64,000 nucleotides of DNA from an uncultured Draconibacterium sp. (GCF_963676735.1 NZ_OY781464.1:1521001-1585000), one strand, 5' to 3'; counted from the stretch's first letter, positions 26,820-36,830 are shown. The notes: generated by a model not told the origin, from the letters alone. Numbers and translations: made by a program.

Positions 26820-28247
26820 ATGAACACTAAATTATCAATTACACTAACAGCCATTCTACTAATGGCTATCTCAACGGTTAACGCACAAAAAGTAGAAGTA
26901 ATCTACACCACGCCAGGCGAGCGCTGGGTAGAAGCAAAAAAAGCGGCAAAAGTTGAAAAATCAGCAGAAGCCGACATCACCGTTTTTACCGACGAAAAAC
27001 TTCAGGTAATCGACGGTATTGGTGGTGCATTTAACGAATTGGGTTGGACAGCCTTAAATGCCGTATCAAGCGAAAAATCAAAAGAAGTATTTAACGCTTT
27101 ATTCTCAGAAAGTGGTTGTAATTTTTCGATGTGCCGCATCCCTTTGGGAGCCAGCGATTATGCCCTGAGTTACTACTCGAGCAACGACGTGCCTGAGGAT
27201 TTTGAAATGCGCGATTTTAACATCGACCGCGACAAGTTTATCCTGATTCCCTTCATCAAAGAGGCATTAAAAGTGCGCCCCGACCTGTTGGTTTGGGCTT
27301 CGCCATGGTCGCCACCGGCATGGATGAAAGTGAATGAGCACTACGCCATGCGCAGTGGTGAATTTGGGAATGCATTGGATGGAAACAAAATGGTTGAGGG
27401 CGCTCAAATATTTAACAATGCAACCGCCTTTAAAATGCAACAAAGGTACCTAAAGGCTTACGCCCTGTATTTCTCTAAATTTGTTCAGGCTTACGAAAAA
27501 GAAGGTGTTCCCTTGTGTGCCATCCAACCGCAAAACGAAGTGGCCTTTCAACCCAACTGGCCAAGCTGTACCTGGCGCCCCGAAGACATGGCTTACTTTA
27601 TTGGCGAATTTTTAGGACCTCAGTTTGAAAACGATGGCTTAAACGCCGAAATTTGGTTGGGTACCGTAAACGCCGGAGATCCTCAATATGTAAGAACCAT
27701 ATTGGACCACAAAACGGCTCAGAAATACATTACTGGTGTTGGTTTCCAGTGGGGTGGCGCACGCTCTATTCCTACAATTAATAAAGAATACAAGAATATT
27801 AAGTTGATGCAAACCGAAAATAAATGTGGCGAGCACGAAAATGACTGGACTTCGGTAGAGCGTTCGTGGAAAGATATGATGCACTACATCGGCAACGGAG
27901 CCGGTTCGTACATGTACTGGAATATGGTGCTGGATGAAACCGGGAAAAGTGCCTGGGGATGGCCGCAAAATTCAATGGTGGTAATCGATTCTCAATCTAA
28001 AGAGCTTACTTATACCGACGAGTTTTACCTGTTTAAACACTTGTCGCATTTTGTTCAGCCGGGCGACCATTTGTTAAAGTCGGAAGGCGAAAATCAGTTG
28101 GCTTTTCAATTAGCTGACGGGCGGGTAATGCTTATGGTTTATAATCCGGAAGAAACCGCAAAAACCGTAAAAGTAAAGGTAGGTGATACTACCATTCTTA
28201 TCGACTTGCAGCCAACATCAATCAATTCAGTAGTAATTAATAAATAG
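26820..28247 (+). CDS. GH30 glycoside hydrolase
   Basis: A secreted 475-residue GH30 enzyme (signal peptide ending near VNAQ). GH30 members include beta-glucosylceramidase-like, beta-xylosidase, beta-1,6-glucanase and beta-fucosidase activities. It shows the family start IDGIGGAFNELGW (64-76), the CRIPLGASDYALSYYS strand, WASPWSPPAWMK (159-170), the acid/base Glu240 in IQPQNEVAFQPN and the nucleophile Glu333 in MQTENKCGEHEN. A C-terminal beta-sandwich follows. It is the first gene after palindromic element copy A and is separated from the next gene by only 3 bases. Confidence 0.95.
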   Translation: MNTKLSITLTAILLMAISTVNAQKVEVIYTTPGERWVEAKKAAKVEKSAEADITVFTDEKLQVIDGIGGAFNELGWTALNAVSSEKSKEVFNALFSESGCNFSMCRIPLGASDYALSYYSSNDVPEDFEMRDFNIDRDKFILIPFIKEALKVRPDLLVWASPWSPPAWMKVNEHYAMRSGEFGNALDGNKMVEGAQIFNNATAFKMQQRYLKAYALYFSKFVQAYEKEGVPLCAIQPQNEVAFQPNWPSCTWRPEDMAYFIGEFLGPQFENDGLNAEIWLGTVNAGDPQYVRTILDHKTAQKYITGVGFQWGGARSIPTINKEYKNIKLMQTENKCGEHENDWTSVERSWKDMMHYIGNGAGSYMYWNMVLDETGKSAWGWPQNSMVVIDSQSKELTYTDEFYLFKHLSHFVQPGDHLLKSEGENQLAFQLADGRVMLMVYNPEETAKTVKVKVGDTTILIDLQPTSINSVVINK

Positions 28248-28250
28248 AAA

Positions 28251-29348
28251 ATGAAAACGATTGTCTTTATACTTTTCCTTATTGCGGTGCAAGTTGCAGG
28301 CGCCCAAAACAGCATTTTTAGTCAGCTTGGTACCGCCCCTGTTAATGGCGGTCTGCAAATGGAAGATTACTGGGTTTGGGGAAGTTCGGTAATAAAAGGC
28401 GACGATGGCAAGTATCATATGTATGCCTCGCGCTGGCCGAAGTATTTAAAATTCCACCCGGGGTGGATGATTGCCTCCGAAATTGTACACGCGGTATCTG
28501 ATACCCCTGAAGGGCCTTATGATTTTAAAGATGTAGCCCTTGGAGCCCGTGGTGCACAATTCTGGGATGGACGTTCGTGCCATAATCCTAAAATCGTAAA
28601 GTATAATGACGAATATATTTTGTACTACATGGGGTCAACACATCCCTTTGAAGAAGTTGACGAAGAGAATGCTGATGAATTAACCTTATCGAGCAAATGG
28701 TGTATTGCCGCACGATGGGGAAAACGTGTTGGCGTGGCTACCTCAAAAAGTCCGAACGGGCCATGGGAAAGGCTTGATGCGCCGATTTTGGATGTTAAAC
28801 CAAATTCGTTTTATAGCTTTTTAACCTCCAATCCTTCGCCACTTATTAAGGAAGACGGCTCGGTGGTTTTATTGTTTAAAGGACGCGGGTATAAAGAGGA
28901 TGGCATTTCACATTCCGATATGTCAATTGGAGTGGCTACAGCCCCATCGTATGATGGAGAATATACGGTAATGGGGAATGAACCCCTCTTTTCAATTGAT
29001 CAATTTGGAGAAGTAGAAGATCCTCACCTGTGGAGCGATAAAAATGGCTACCACATGCTGGCAAAAGACCAACGCGGTCAGATCTCCGGTCATAAACACG
29101 ATGGGATTTTAGCGCACTCGAAAGATGGTATTAACTGGGAAATTGATAAAACTCCATTGGCCTACACCAAAAAGGTGAAATGGGATAATGGAAAAACCAT
29201 TCAACAGGGACAATTGGAGCGTGTTTTTGTTCTGGTTGAAAATGGGGAGCCAACTCATTTGTTTTTTGCCACCATGGATGGCCCCGGGGGTTTTGGAAAC
29301 GGGACCAAAACGTGGAATATGGTTATTCCACTGAATAAGAATAAATAA
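28251..29348 (+). CDS. GH43-like five-bladed beta-propeller hydrolase
   Basis: A secreted 365-residue protein (signal peptide ending near VAGAQ) with the repeated blade pattern of GH43/GH117-type propellers. Visible pieces are DYWVWGSSVIKGDDGKYHMYASRW (blade 1, with a likely catalytic Asp in the preceding segment), SCHNPKIVKYNDEYILYYMGSTH, LTSNPSPLIKEDGSVVLLFKGRG, and EVEDPHLWSDKNGYHMLAKDQRG (a likely acidic active-site position). Precise family membership is uncertain; GH43, GH117 and uncharacterised relatives share this layout. It starts 3 bases after the GH30 stop, so it is surely in the same transcript. Confidence 0.72.
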   Translation: MKTIVFILFLIAVQVAGAQNSIFSQLGTAPVNGGLQMEDYWVWGSSVIKGDDGKYHMYASRWPKYLKFHPGWMIASEIVHAVSDTPEGPYDFKDVALGARGAQFWDGRSCHNPKIVKYNDEYILYYMGSTHPFEEVDEENADELTLSSKWCIAARWGKRVGVATSKSPNGPWERLDAPILDVKPNSFYSFLTSNPSPLIKEDGSVVLLFKGRGYKEDGISHSDMSIGVATAPSYDGEYTVMGNEPLFSIDQFGEVEDPHLWSDKNGYHMLAKDQRGQISGHKHDGILAHSKDGINWEIDKTPLAYTKKVKWDNGKTIQQGQLERVFVLVENGEPTHLFFATMDGPGGFGNGTKTWNMVIPLNKNK

Positions 29349-29358
29349 AACAGAAATT

Positions 29359-30954
29359 ATGAATACAAAATATATTCTTTTGTTTTTGGTATTTATTTTA
29401 CCTCAAATTATTTCGGCCGAAGTAAAATTAAACGCTTTGTTTGCCACCCGAATGGTGGTGCAGCAAGACAGTGAAATTCCAGTTTGGGGCTGGGCCAACC
29501 CAATGGAAAAAATTACCATTGAAGCCAGCTGGGGAGCAAAAGCGGAAACCACTGCTAAAACCGATAGTACCTGGCGGGTTATGCTAAAAACCCCAAAAGC
29601 AGGAGGCCCGTTTCAAATTGCAGTTACGGGGAAAAATAAGATTGTTTTAGAAGATGTTTTAGCCGGAGAAGTGTGGCTGTGTACCGGGCAATCGAACATG
29701 GATTTTGCCATGGAGAAATTTGTAAATGATGCCCGCGAAGAAAAATACCAACCACTGGTAGAATTTATGCGCAACGAAGTGGTAACGGCCAACGACCCAT
29801 TGATAAGGCACATTGAGGTGCCACAAACGCCATCGGTTTTCGAAAAGAAGAAAAACTTTGAAGCAAACTGGAGAAGCGTAAATCCTGATGAAATTGGAAA
29901 AATTACAGCAACCGGTTATTTCTTTGCCAAAGAGTTACGCAAACACTTAAATGTGCCGGTTGGCATTGTTGAATGCTCGTGGGGAGGTACCCGAATTCAA
30001 CCCTGGCTCTCGGAAGAGGCTTATAAATCGGATGAGGAGTTAAAGGCATACTTTGAGCAAAGCCGGATAAAGATAAAGGAACAAATTGCCGAACTTGGCG
30101 ATGCCGAGAGTTACGTAGACACTTCCTTTCAACGCAGGTTTCAGGCTTGGAAAGATGGTGGTAAAAAAACAAACCGACCTTATCCTCGAACACATCCTTT
30201 AAAAAACAAACAGGTACAGGCAACCTTGTATAACGGAATGATATCGGCAATTGTTCCTTTTGCAATTAAAGGTGTGGTTTGGTATCAGGGCGAAGGTAAT
30301 TCCCATTTTAAAGAAGAGGAGTACGAAAAATATTTTAAGCTAATGATTAACAGTTGGCGAGAAGAATGGGGTCAAGGCGATTTTCCATTCTATTGGGCTC
30401 AACTTGCCGCCTACGAAGTTCCCGATGAACGTTCGGATAATGGATGGGCAATGGTAAACGACCACCTGCGACGCGGATTGGAGCTGCCTAATACGGGCAT
30501 GGCAGTTTTATACGACATCGGCGAAGCAAAAGACGTGCACCCACACAATAAAATGGATGCCGGAATTCGTCTGTCGATGTTGGCCTTAAAGAATGATTAT
30601 GGGATTACTGAACTTGTGGCAAATGGTCCACTTTATAAAAGCTCGAAAGTTGTTGGCAACAAAATGATTGTTGAATTTAAGGACGCAGGCAAAGGTTTAA
30701 TGGTGGGCAATAAACATCTTTATTATCCTACAAAAGAAGTGGACGAACCATTAAGCTGGTTTGAAATTTTAGACGAAAACGGAAGCTGGAAACCTGCTGA
30801 AGCGAAGATAATAGCCAAAGATAAAATTGAAGTTTCAAATCCGAATATTGATAAACCTGTTGCTGTGCGTTATGCCTGGTCATCGAATCCGGAAGGAGCA
30901 AATTTATATAATAGAAATGGATTGCCCGCGGCAGTATTTACAACTGAAGAATAG
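29359..30954 (+). CDS. Sialate O-acetylesterase-type carbohydrate esterase
   Basis: A secreted 531-residue esterase of the SASA type (family CE20/sialate O-acetylesterase-like), with a signal peptide ending near IISA. It has a beta-sandwich region (about 25-100), the nucleophile motif WLCTGQSNMDF with Ser112, the VVWYQGEGNS block and the DVHPHNKMDAG block that supplies the Asp-His pair. In PULs such enzymes remove O-acetyl groups from hemicelluloses or algal glycans. With the two alpha/beta-hydrolases and the SGNH hydrolase, it suggests an acylated substrate. The next gene starts 19 bases downstream. Confidence 0.9.
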   Translation: MNTKYILLFLVFILPQIISAEVKLNALFATRMVVQQDSEIPVWGWANPMEKITIEASWGAKAETTAKTDSTWRVMLKTPKAGGPFQIAVTGKNKIVLEDVLAGEVWLCTGQSNMDFAMEKFVNDAREEKYQPLVEFMRNEVVTANDPLIRHIEVPQTPSVFEKKKNFEANWRSVNPDEIGKITATGYFFAKELRKHLNVPVGIVECSWGGTRIQPWLSEEAYKSDEELKAYFEQSRIKIKEQIAELGDAESYVDTSFQRRFQAWKDGGKKTNRPYPRTHPLKNKQVQATLYNGMISAIVPFAIKGVVWYQGEGNSHFKEEEYEKYFKLMINSWREEWGQGDFPFYWAQLAAYEVPDERSDNGWAMVNDHLRRGLELPNTGMAVLYDIGEAKDVHPHNKMDAGIRLSMLALKNDYGITELVANGPLYKSSKVVGNKMIVEFKDAGKGLMVGNKHLYYPTKEVDEPLSWFEILDENGSWKPAEAKIIAKDKIEVSNPNIDKPVAVRYAWSSNPEGANLYNRNGLPAAVFTTEE

Positions 30955-30973
30955 AAAAATAAACAAGAACAAA

Positions 30974-32965
30974 ATGAAATTAAGAAGAATCTGTTATTTA
31001 CTATCAATCACACTAATAGTATCGGCTTGTAATTCGCAAAACGAAATTATAGTGCAATCTCCCAATGGACAGAAAAAGTTGACCGTTTTTCCAACATCCG
31101 AAACAACAGAAAGTGGACAAATCACATTTTCGGTAAAATATGACGACCGCCAAATTATCCTGCCGTCAGTACTCGAAATCAAATCGCAGGACATCGATTT
31201 TAGTACGCCATTTTCTGTGAAAAATGTGGTAGAAAAAGCGGTTCAAAATCAGTGGACAACCAATCTGGGCGAAAGGAGCACCATTCCTGATAACTACAAC
31301 GAAGTAAAAATTTATTTGGAAAGCGAAACGGCAAAACTTAATTTGATTTGTCGTGCCTATAACGAAGGTGTTGCATTTGCCTACGAAATTCCGGCTCAAA
31401 ATAATCTTTCTGAAATAAAAATAGATGATGAGCTGATTACTTACCAGTTTGCCCAAGATTACCCGGTTTGGTCAACTCCGGAACGAAAACCCAGAAAGTT
31501 AACGGCTCAGGGAGAGATTAGAAAAATTCCATTGTCGGAACTAAAAGTAGGTTGCGAAAGACCATTACTTGTGGAAATTGCAGATGATGTTAAAATTGCA
31601 CTGGCCGAAGCCCGTTTGGTGGATTATGCTCGTTTGAGTTTTGATGCGGGTAAGCAGCTCGAAAACAGCATCGTTTCTAGTTTGGATGGAAAAATAATAG
31701 ACACCAAACAAGACCTGGTAAGCGGTGCGGTTGAAAATGAACGTAGCGAAGGTGCCAAAGTTGAAATGAAGCTTCCATTTAAATCACCGTGGCGTGTGGT
31801 AATGATGGGAGAAAGTTATGGCGAGTTACTGGAAAACAATTACATTCTTCAAAACTTAAATCCTCCAAGCGAAATTGAGGATGAATCGTGGATTACACCC
31901 GGTAAAGTTTTGCGCGAAGGAACACTAACAACGCAGGGAGGGAAGGCCGCCATCGATTTTGTGGCCAGCCACAACATGCAATATGTGCATTTCGATGCCG
32001 GCTGGTACGGAAACGAAATGGATAATGCATCCGATGCAACAACTGTAACCCTCGATCCAAAACGTTCGAAAGGGCCTTTCGATATCGAAGCTATTACGGC
32101 CTATGCCAAAGAAAAAGGCGTAAAAGTAATGTTGTATGTCAACCGTCGCGCGCTGGAGAAACAATTAGACGATATTTTGCCATTGTTTCAGGAATGGGGC
32201 ATTGCCGGTATTAAATACGGTTTTGTGCGGGTTGGCGATCAACATGCAACTACCTGGATGCACGAAGCTGTGAAAAAAACGGCTGCCCACAAAATGGTGA
32301 TAGATATACACGACGAATACCGTCCAACAGGTTTTTCAAGAACCTATCCCAATCTTTTGACCCAGGAAGGCATTCGTGGCGATGAAGAATCCGTACCAAA
32401 CAGCCACACGCTAATTACCATGTTTACCCGTTCGCTGGCCGGAGCTGCCGACAACACGGTTTGCTATTACAACAGTCGTGTGGAGAAAATGGGCTCGCAC
32501 GCCTCGCAGCTCGCAAAAACGGTTTGTATTTTTAGCCCACTTCAGTTTTTGTATTGGTACGATAAAGCACCTGCAGCGCCGGTAAAAGACGATGCACTTT
32601 GGGGCGACACAAATACCATCGGTAACGAACCTGAGTTGGAATTTTTTAACAATGTGCCTACTGTTTGGGACGAAACTAAAGTGCTGGTTGGCGAAATTGG
32701 CGAAATAGGTGTAATTGCCCGTCGTAAAGGAAACGACTGGTGGATTGGCGGAATAAACGGCGAAACTGACCGTACAGTTGATGTTGACTTTTCATTTTTA
32801 ACAGAAGGTAAAAACTATTTAGCCAAAATATACACCGACGATGAAACGGTAGAAACACGCACTCGTGTTAAAATTGAAGAGAAAGAATTGAATGCAGCTA
32901 GTTCCATGTCATTTGATGTAAAAGCAAATAATGGTTTTACCATGCATATTAAAGCAGTAAACTAA
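30974..32965 (+). CDS. GH97 glycoside hydrolase, lipoprotein
   Basis: A 663-residue GH97 enzyme. The ATG at 30974 gives a good lipoprotein signal (SITLIVSAC, Cys19); an in-frame ATG at 30827 would extend deep into the upstream esterase gene and is unlikely. GH97 features are the N-terminal beta-supersandwich (about 25-270), WITPGKVLREG, YVHFDAGWYGNEMD, the barrel strand GIAGIKYGFVRVGDQ, and MVIDIHDEYRPTGFSRTYPNLLTQEGIRGDEE. Retaining GH97 members have an Asp in the IKYGF position; here it is Gly, which points away from the retaining subgroup. The family acts mostly on alpha-glucosides and alpha-galactosides, so a non-fucose side chain may be the target. Confidence 0.93.
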   Translation: MKLRRICYLLSITLIVSACNSQNEIIVQSPNGQKKLTVFPTSETTESGQITFSVKYDDRQIILPSVLEIKSQDIDFSTPFSVKNVVEKAVQNQWTTNLGERSTIPDNYNEVKIYLESETAKLNLICRAYNEGVAFAYEIPAQNNLSEIKIDDELITYQFAQDYPVWSTPERKPRKLTAQGEIRKIPLSELKVGCERPLLVEIADDVKIALAEARLVDYARLSFDAGKQLENSIVSSLDGKIIDTKQDLVSGAVENERSEGAKVEMKLPFKSPWRVVMMGESYGELLENNYILQNLNPPSEIEDESWITPGKVLREGTLTTQGGKAAIDFVASHNMQYVHFDAGWYGNEMDNASDATTVTLDPKRSKGPFDIEAITAYAKEKGVKVMLYVNRRALEKQLDDILPLFQEWGIAGIKYGFVRVGDQHATTWMHEAVKKTAAHKMVIDIHDEYRPTGFSRTYPNLLTQEGIRGDEESVPNSHTLITMFTRSLAGAADNTVCYYNSRVEKMGSHASQLAKTVCIFSPLQFLYWYDKAPAAPVKDDALWGDTNTIGNEPELEFFNNVPTVWDETKVLVGEIGEIGVIARRKGNDWWIGGINGETDRTVDVDFSFLTEGKNYLAKIYTDDETVETRTRVKIEEKELNAASSMSFDVKANNGFTMHIKAVN

Positions 32966-32974
32966 GGAATATAG

Positions 32975-34369
32975 ATGAATAGAAGAGATAAAGTATTAAA
33001 ATTGAAGTCCTATTTTTTGCTTGTTATAGGATGCTCTATAATTGGGACTTCGTGTCGAGCTCAGGTTGAAAATATTCAGGAAGATGGTTTTATCTTACTA
33101 GATAACATTGCTGATTTGTATCGTTATATGGGTAAAAATGATACGAAAGTTCGTTTGAAAGCTGGTAATTACCAAATCGATGATGCTGAACACATTCGGT
33201 TTATGCGATTTACAGGCAATAATTCGCATTTCGATTTAAGCGGAGTGCGTTTAATGGTAGATACCAAATTGTTTAGCCGCAGCGACCTGAAAAAAAGCGA
33301 TGATGGAAACAGCATGTACTGTGTTATCGAAATATCAGGGAAAAATGTAACGCTCGAAGGTTTATACATCGAAACCTATGGTGGCCAGGCCGGGCGACAA
33401 AGCAAAAACAAAATCTTTAATATTGTTGGTGAGGATGTAACCCTTAAAAATGTTGTGCTAAGAACTGCTGGTTCTTCTCCCTGGGGGTACGGTAGTCTGT
33501 ATGGTTTAGGAGGTGGCGATGTGCGAAAAATGAACGGAATACGTGTTGGTTACCCGGCAAAAAATGTAAAGCTGATTGGTTGCAAAGTTCATGCTCGCGC
33601 TATGGGGCATTCAATTTTTTTGCAGGGTGCTGAAAATACTTTAATTGAAGATTGTCATATTGATGGATTGCTCCGAACTACCGATGCTATTTTAGCAGAA
33701 ACTTCGGGTTATGGTTTCGATAAAAACTTTTATGCAGGTAAAGGCGGCTACATCGAAGGAACTACGGTTGCTGAAGATGGAAAAATTCTTCCGGGAGAAA
33801 TTATTTCTTTAAGCGAAGATGGGATCAGAATGTACCCGGAGTACAATGGGCATCCTACAAAAAATACTACAGTTAAAAATTGTACCGTTTTTCAGATGCG
33901 CCGTGGCATTTGTACAGGTTTGAGTACTTCGGGCGATAAAGTTATTAATTGCCAGGTGCGCGATTGTGTTGCAGCTGGTTTTAATGTGGGTAACAACGAT
34001 ACTTTAATGAATTGCAGCGCCAATGCCAAATATTCCGAAGCGCTTTGTGTCCCATACAAAAAAGCGGAAAATGCTTTTGTTGAACTGGAAATTCTGGATA
34101 GCCGAAACGGAATGGCAAATATCTTATTGGCAGCCATAAACGGAACCGGGCATCATGTAATTTTAAAAACTTCAAATCCTGCTTTTATACCCGATTCTTT
34201 CAACATCGAATTGTCCACCCTGAATGGCTATGCATTTTATCAACGTTCGGGGGTGTATGCCACCAATATTACATTGGATAACCAAACCGATTGTAAAGTT
34301 TTGCTTTTGCCCGGGACGGAAAATGAAACTATACAAAGTAAAGGGGAGGTGAAAGCAATAAAAAACTAA
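32975..34369 (+). CDS. Secreted right-handed parallel beta-helix protein
   Basis: A 464-residue protein with an N-terminal export signal (about residues 10-30, with a weak lipobox at GTSC) and a long series of beta-helix coils: FDLSGVRLMVD, VTLEGLYIETYGG, VTLKNVVLRT, VKLIGCKVHAR, TLIEDCHIDG, TTVKNCTVFQ, KVINCQVRDC and DTLMNCSAN. This fold is shared by polysaccharide lyases and GH28/GH141-type hydrolases. I cannot name a family or a convincing active site. It lies 9 bases after the GH97 gene and 19 before the next gene, so it belongs to the same enzyme block. A lyase or hydrolase on the main chain is plausible. Confidence 0.7.
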   Translation: MNRRDKVLKLKSYFLLVIGCSIIGTSCRAQVENIQEDGFILLDNIADLYRYMGKNDTKVRLKAGNYQIDDAEHIRFMRFTGNNSHFDLSGVRLMVDTKLFSRSDLKKSDDGNSMYCVIEISGKNVTLEGLYIETYGGQAGRQSKNKIFNIVGEDVTLKNVVLRTAGSSPWGYGSLYGLGGGDVRKMNGIRVGYPAKNVKLIGCKVHARAMGHSIFLQGAENTLIEDCHIDGLLRTTDAILAETSGYGFDKNFYAGKGGYIEGTTVAEDGKILPGEIISLSEDGIRMYPEYNGHPTKNTTVKNCTVFQMRRGICTGLSTSGDKVINCQVRDCVAAGFNVGNNDTLMNCSANAKYSEALCVPYKKAENAFVELEILDSRNGMANILLAAINGTGHHVILKTSNPAFIPDSFNIELSTLNGYAFYQRSGVYATNITLDNQTDCKVLLLPGTENETIQSKGEVKAIKN

Positions 34370-34388
34370 GAAATTAAAAAATACAATT

Positions 34389-35618
34389 ATGTCTTTTGTA
34401 AAAAATAGTAACTCAAAAATGAAGCTTAATCGATTTTGTCTCACACTTAATCTTTTATTTATAATGTTGGCTTTTAGTTCTTTCGGACAAAAAGAAACAG
34501 AATTAATAGTTAGCGACGGAACCGTTTATAATCCAAAGGCATATTACCCAAAATTTACCTGGGCGACTACCCCAATGTATTATCATTTCGGAGATATCGA
34601 TCGGGTTTTAAAACCTGAAGAAGTTAATTTTATTGCAGATAGAACAGATTTTATTTGTATTGAAAAATCACATGCATACAAGCAACTTGGAGATCAGGTA
34701 TTGGGCACAAAGCACGAAGTGGAAGCGTTTCATAAAATCAAGCCAGAGTCTAAAGTAATGTTCTATTATAATTCGTATTTGGCATGGCCTTATCCTCGGT
34801 TTAATAAAAATTTTACTCCGGAGGGCATTGCTAAAAACCCCGAATTAGCCAAATTCCTGTTTGTCAATCCAAAGACTGGAAAATTAAGGGAAAAAACCAG
34901 GCCGGCATTTTCATACTATTTTGATGCTTTAAATCCAGATTTCCGTAAATGGTGGGTTGAATCTGCTGCCAAAGGTGTTGAAATATCAGGTGCCGATGGT
35001 ATTTTTATTGATCGTATGAATGTGGGCATAGATATGGATTACCCGAATGATAAGGTAGCTGAAATAGCAAAAGCCAAAGGCGAAATGATGGCTGCGTTAA
35101 AAAAGAAAATGGGGCCTGATAAAATATTAATTGGAAACAACGCTGCCAGAACCGAAGAAGTTTTTCCTCATTGCGATGCTTTCTTTTTCGAACATTACAA
35201 TAATACCGTTACCAATAAAGAAAATTTACTTGAAGAATGGGGCGATATGGAACGAATTGCCAAAGCAGGTAAAATATCAATTTACCGTTTTGGGGCTAAA
35301 GGTAAAGGACGAACCGATATTACAATTGGTGAAACGATTACAGATGGAATGGTAGAACAGTCAAAGAAACAGTTGGAGTATTTTCTGGCCTGTTACCTGA
35401 TTGGGGCGCAACCTTATTCCTATTTTCAATACAACTGGGGCTGGAATTTGTCCGACGGGAATTTAGTAGACTATCCGGAATTACAAAAACCTCTTGGAGC
35501 GCCCAAAGGAGCCTTCAAGCGTGTATCCCCCGATGGTTGGGAATTTACGCGTGAGTTTCAGCATGCAAGTGTTTGGGTGAACACGGAAACTAAAAAAGCT
35601 AAAATAACCTGGCGATAA
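34389..35618 (+). CDS. Putative TIM-barrel glycoside hydrolase of uncharacterised family
   Basis: A 409-residue exported protein; a second in-frame ATG at 34419 precedes the hydrophobic signal core and could be the true start. The remainder looks like a (beta/alpha)8 barrel: TDFICIEKSHAY, SKVMFYYNSYLAWPYPRF, FSYYFDALNPDFRKWWVESAAKG, ADGIFIDRMNVGIDMD, KILIGNNAA and CDAFFFEHYNNT. The FIDRMN strand with its Asp and the FFFEHY strand with its Glu are candidate catalytic positions. It resembles the hypothetical glycosyl hydrolase groups sometimes labelled GHL. No function is known to me. It sits in the middle of the second enzyme block, with a 102-base gap after it. Confidence 0.6.
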   Translation: MSFVKNSNSKMKLNRFCLTLNLLFIMLAFSSFGQKETELIVSDGTVYNPKAYYPKFTWATTPMYYHFGDIDRVLKPEEVNFIADRTDFICIEKSHAYKQLGDQVLGTKHEVEAFHKIKPESKVMFYYNSYLAWPYPRFNKNFTPEGIAKNPELAKFLFVNPKTGKLREKTRPAFSYYFDALNPDFRKWWVESAAKGVEISGADGIFIDRMNVGIDMDYPNDKVAEIAKAKGEMMAALKKKMGPDKILIGNNAARTEEVFPHCDAFFFEHYNNTVTNKENLLEEWGDMERIAKAGKISIYRFGAKGKGRTDITIGETITDGMVEQSKKQLEYFLACYLIGAQPYSYFQYNWGWNLSDGNLVDYPELQKPLGAPKGAFKRVSPDGWEFTREFQHASVWVNTETKKAKITWR

Positions 35619-35720
35619 AAGAATACGTGCAAATTCACTTTGAATGACGTGCTTAATTCAAGTGTAATCAAGCTCATGAAGAAAGATTTGATTAAATAAA
35701 AGACTATAAAAACACTAAAA

Positions 35721-36830
35721 ATGAACAAAGTATTCCGTGCATTCCTGATAATATTTCTCAACAGTGGTTTTTTGTCATGCAACACAAATACGGTAAAAAA
35801 AGAACAAGCCAAAACTGTTGTAAGCATACAGGGCGAAAGATTCTTTATTAATGGTGAACCCACATACAAAGGTCGGGAATGGAAGGGGTATCCCATTGAA
35901 GGATTGTTGATGAATTCGCGTATGGTTCAAGGGATCTTCGATGACCTGAATCCTGAAACCGCAGGCCGTTGGAAATACGAGGATACACAAAAATGGGATG
36001 CCGACAGAAATACCAATGAGTTTGTGAAAGCGATGCCATCGTGGTATGCAAAGGGAATGTTAGCATTTACCGTAAATATGCAGGGCGGAAGTCCTTTGGG
36101 TTATGGAAACAAAGGTTGGATTAATTCGGCCTACGATGCGAAAGGTGAACTGCGCCCCGAGTATATGAGCCGCTTAGGAAAAATTCTGGATAAAGCAGAT
36201 GAAATTGGGATGGTCGCCATTCTAGGTCTTTTTTACAACGACCAGGAAGATTTGTTGGAAGACGAAACTGCCGTTTTAAATGGAGTTAACAATGTTATCA
36301 ATTGGCTTTTTGAAAATAACTACAGAAATGTAATCATCGAAATAAATAACGAATGTAATCTGAAATACAGGCATGAAATCCTTCAGCCGCATAGAGTGCA
36401 CGAGGTGATTGAACGAATCAAATCAAAAGAAAAGAATGGCTATCGATATCTGGCAAGTACGAGCTACAGTGGAGGGCAAATTCCACAGGAAAATGTAGTG
36501 CGGGCTGCTGATTTTATTCTGATACATGGTAATGGAGTGCACAACCCGGCACGTATTGCTGAATTGGTGAAAGAAACCAAAGCAGTAGAAGGCTACACGC
36601 CCAAACCCATTCTTTTTAACGAAGACGATCATTTCGATTTTGATAAACCATCCAATAATATGGTGGAAGCTGTAAAAGCTTATACTTCATGGGGCTACTT
36701 CGATTACCGGATGAAGGACGAAGGATACGACTTTGGTTTTCAATCAGTACCCGTAAATTGGGAAATTAGTTCACCTCGAAAAAAGGCCTTTTTTGATAAG
36801 TTGGAAGAAATTACCGGAGGATGCAAATGA
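35721..36830 (+). CDS. Putative clan GH-A glycoside hydrolase, lipoprotein
   Basis: A 369-residue lipoprotein (Cys20) with a cellulase-like barrel. It has FFINGEPTYKGREWKGYPIEGLLMNSRM near the N-terminus, GMVAILGLFYNDQED in the middle, an NE-type acid/base strand NVIIEINNECNLKYRHE with Glu211, and a nucleophile-like strand KPILFNEDDHFDF with Glu301. This matches the general scheme of GH5-like clan GH-A enzymes, but I cannot assign a family. Its end overlaps the start of the sulfatase gene by 4 bases (ATGA), so the two are translationally coupled. Confidence 0.68.
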   Translation: MNKVFRAFLIIFLNSGFLSCNTNTVKKEQAKTVVSIQGERFFINGEPTYKGREWKGYPIEGLLMNSRMVQGIFDDLNPETAGRWKYEDTQKWDADRNTNEFVKAMPSWYAKGMLAFTVNMQGGSPLGYGNKGWINSAYDAKGELRPEYMSRLGKILDKADEIGMVAILGLFYNDQEDLLEDETAVLNGVNNVINWLFENNYRNVIIEINNECNLKYRHEILQPHRVHEVIERIKSKEKNGYRYLASTSYSGGQIPQENVVRAADFILIHGNGVHNPARIAELVKETKAVEGYTPKPILFNEDDHFDFDKPSNNMVEAVKAYTSWGYFDYRMKDEGYDFGFQSVPVNWEISSPRKKAFFDKLEEITGGCK

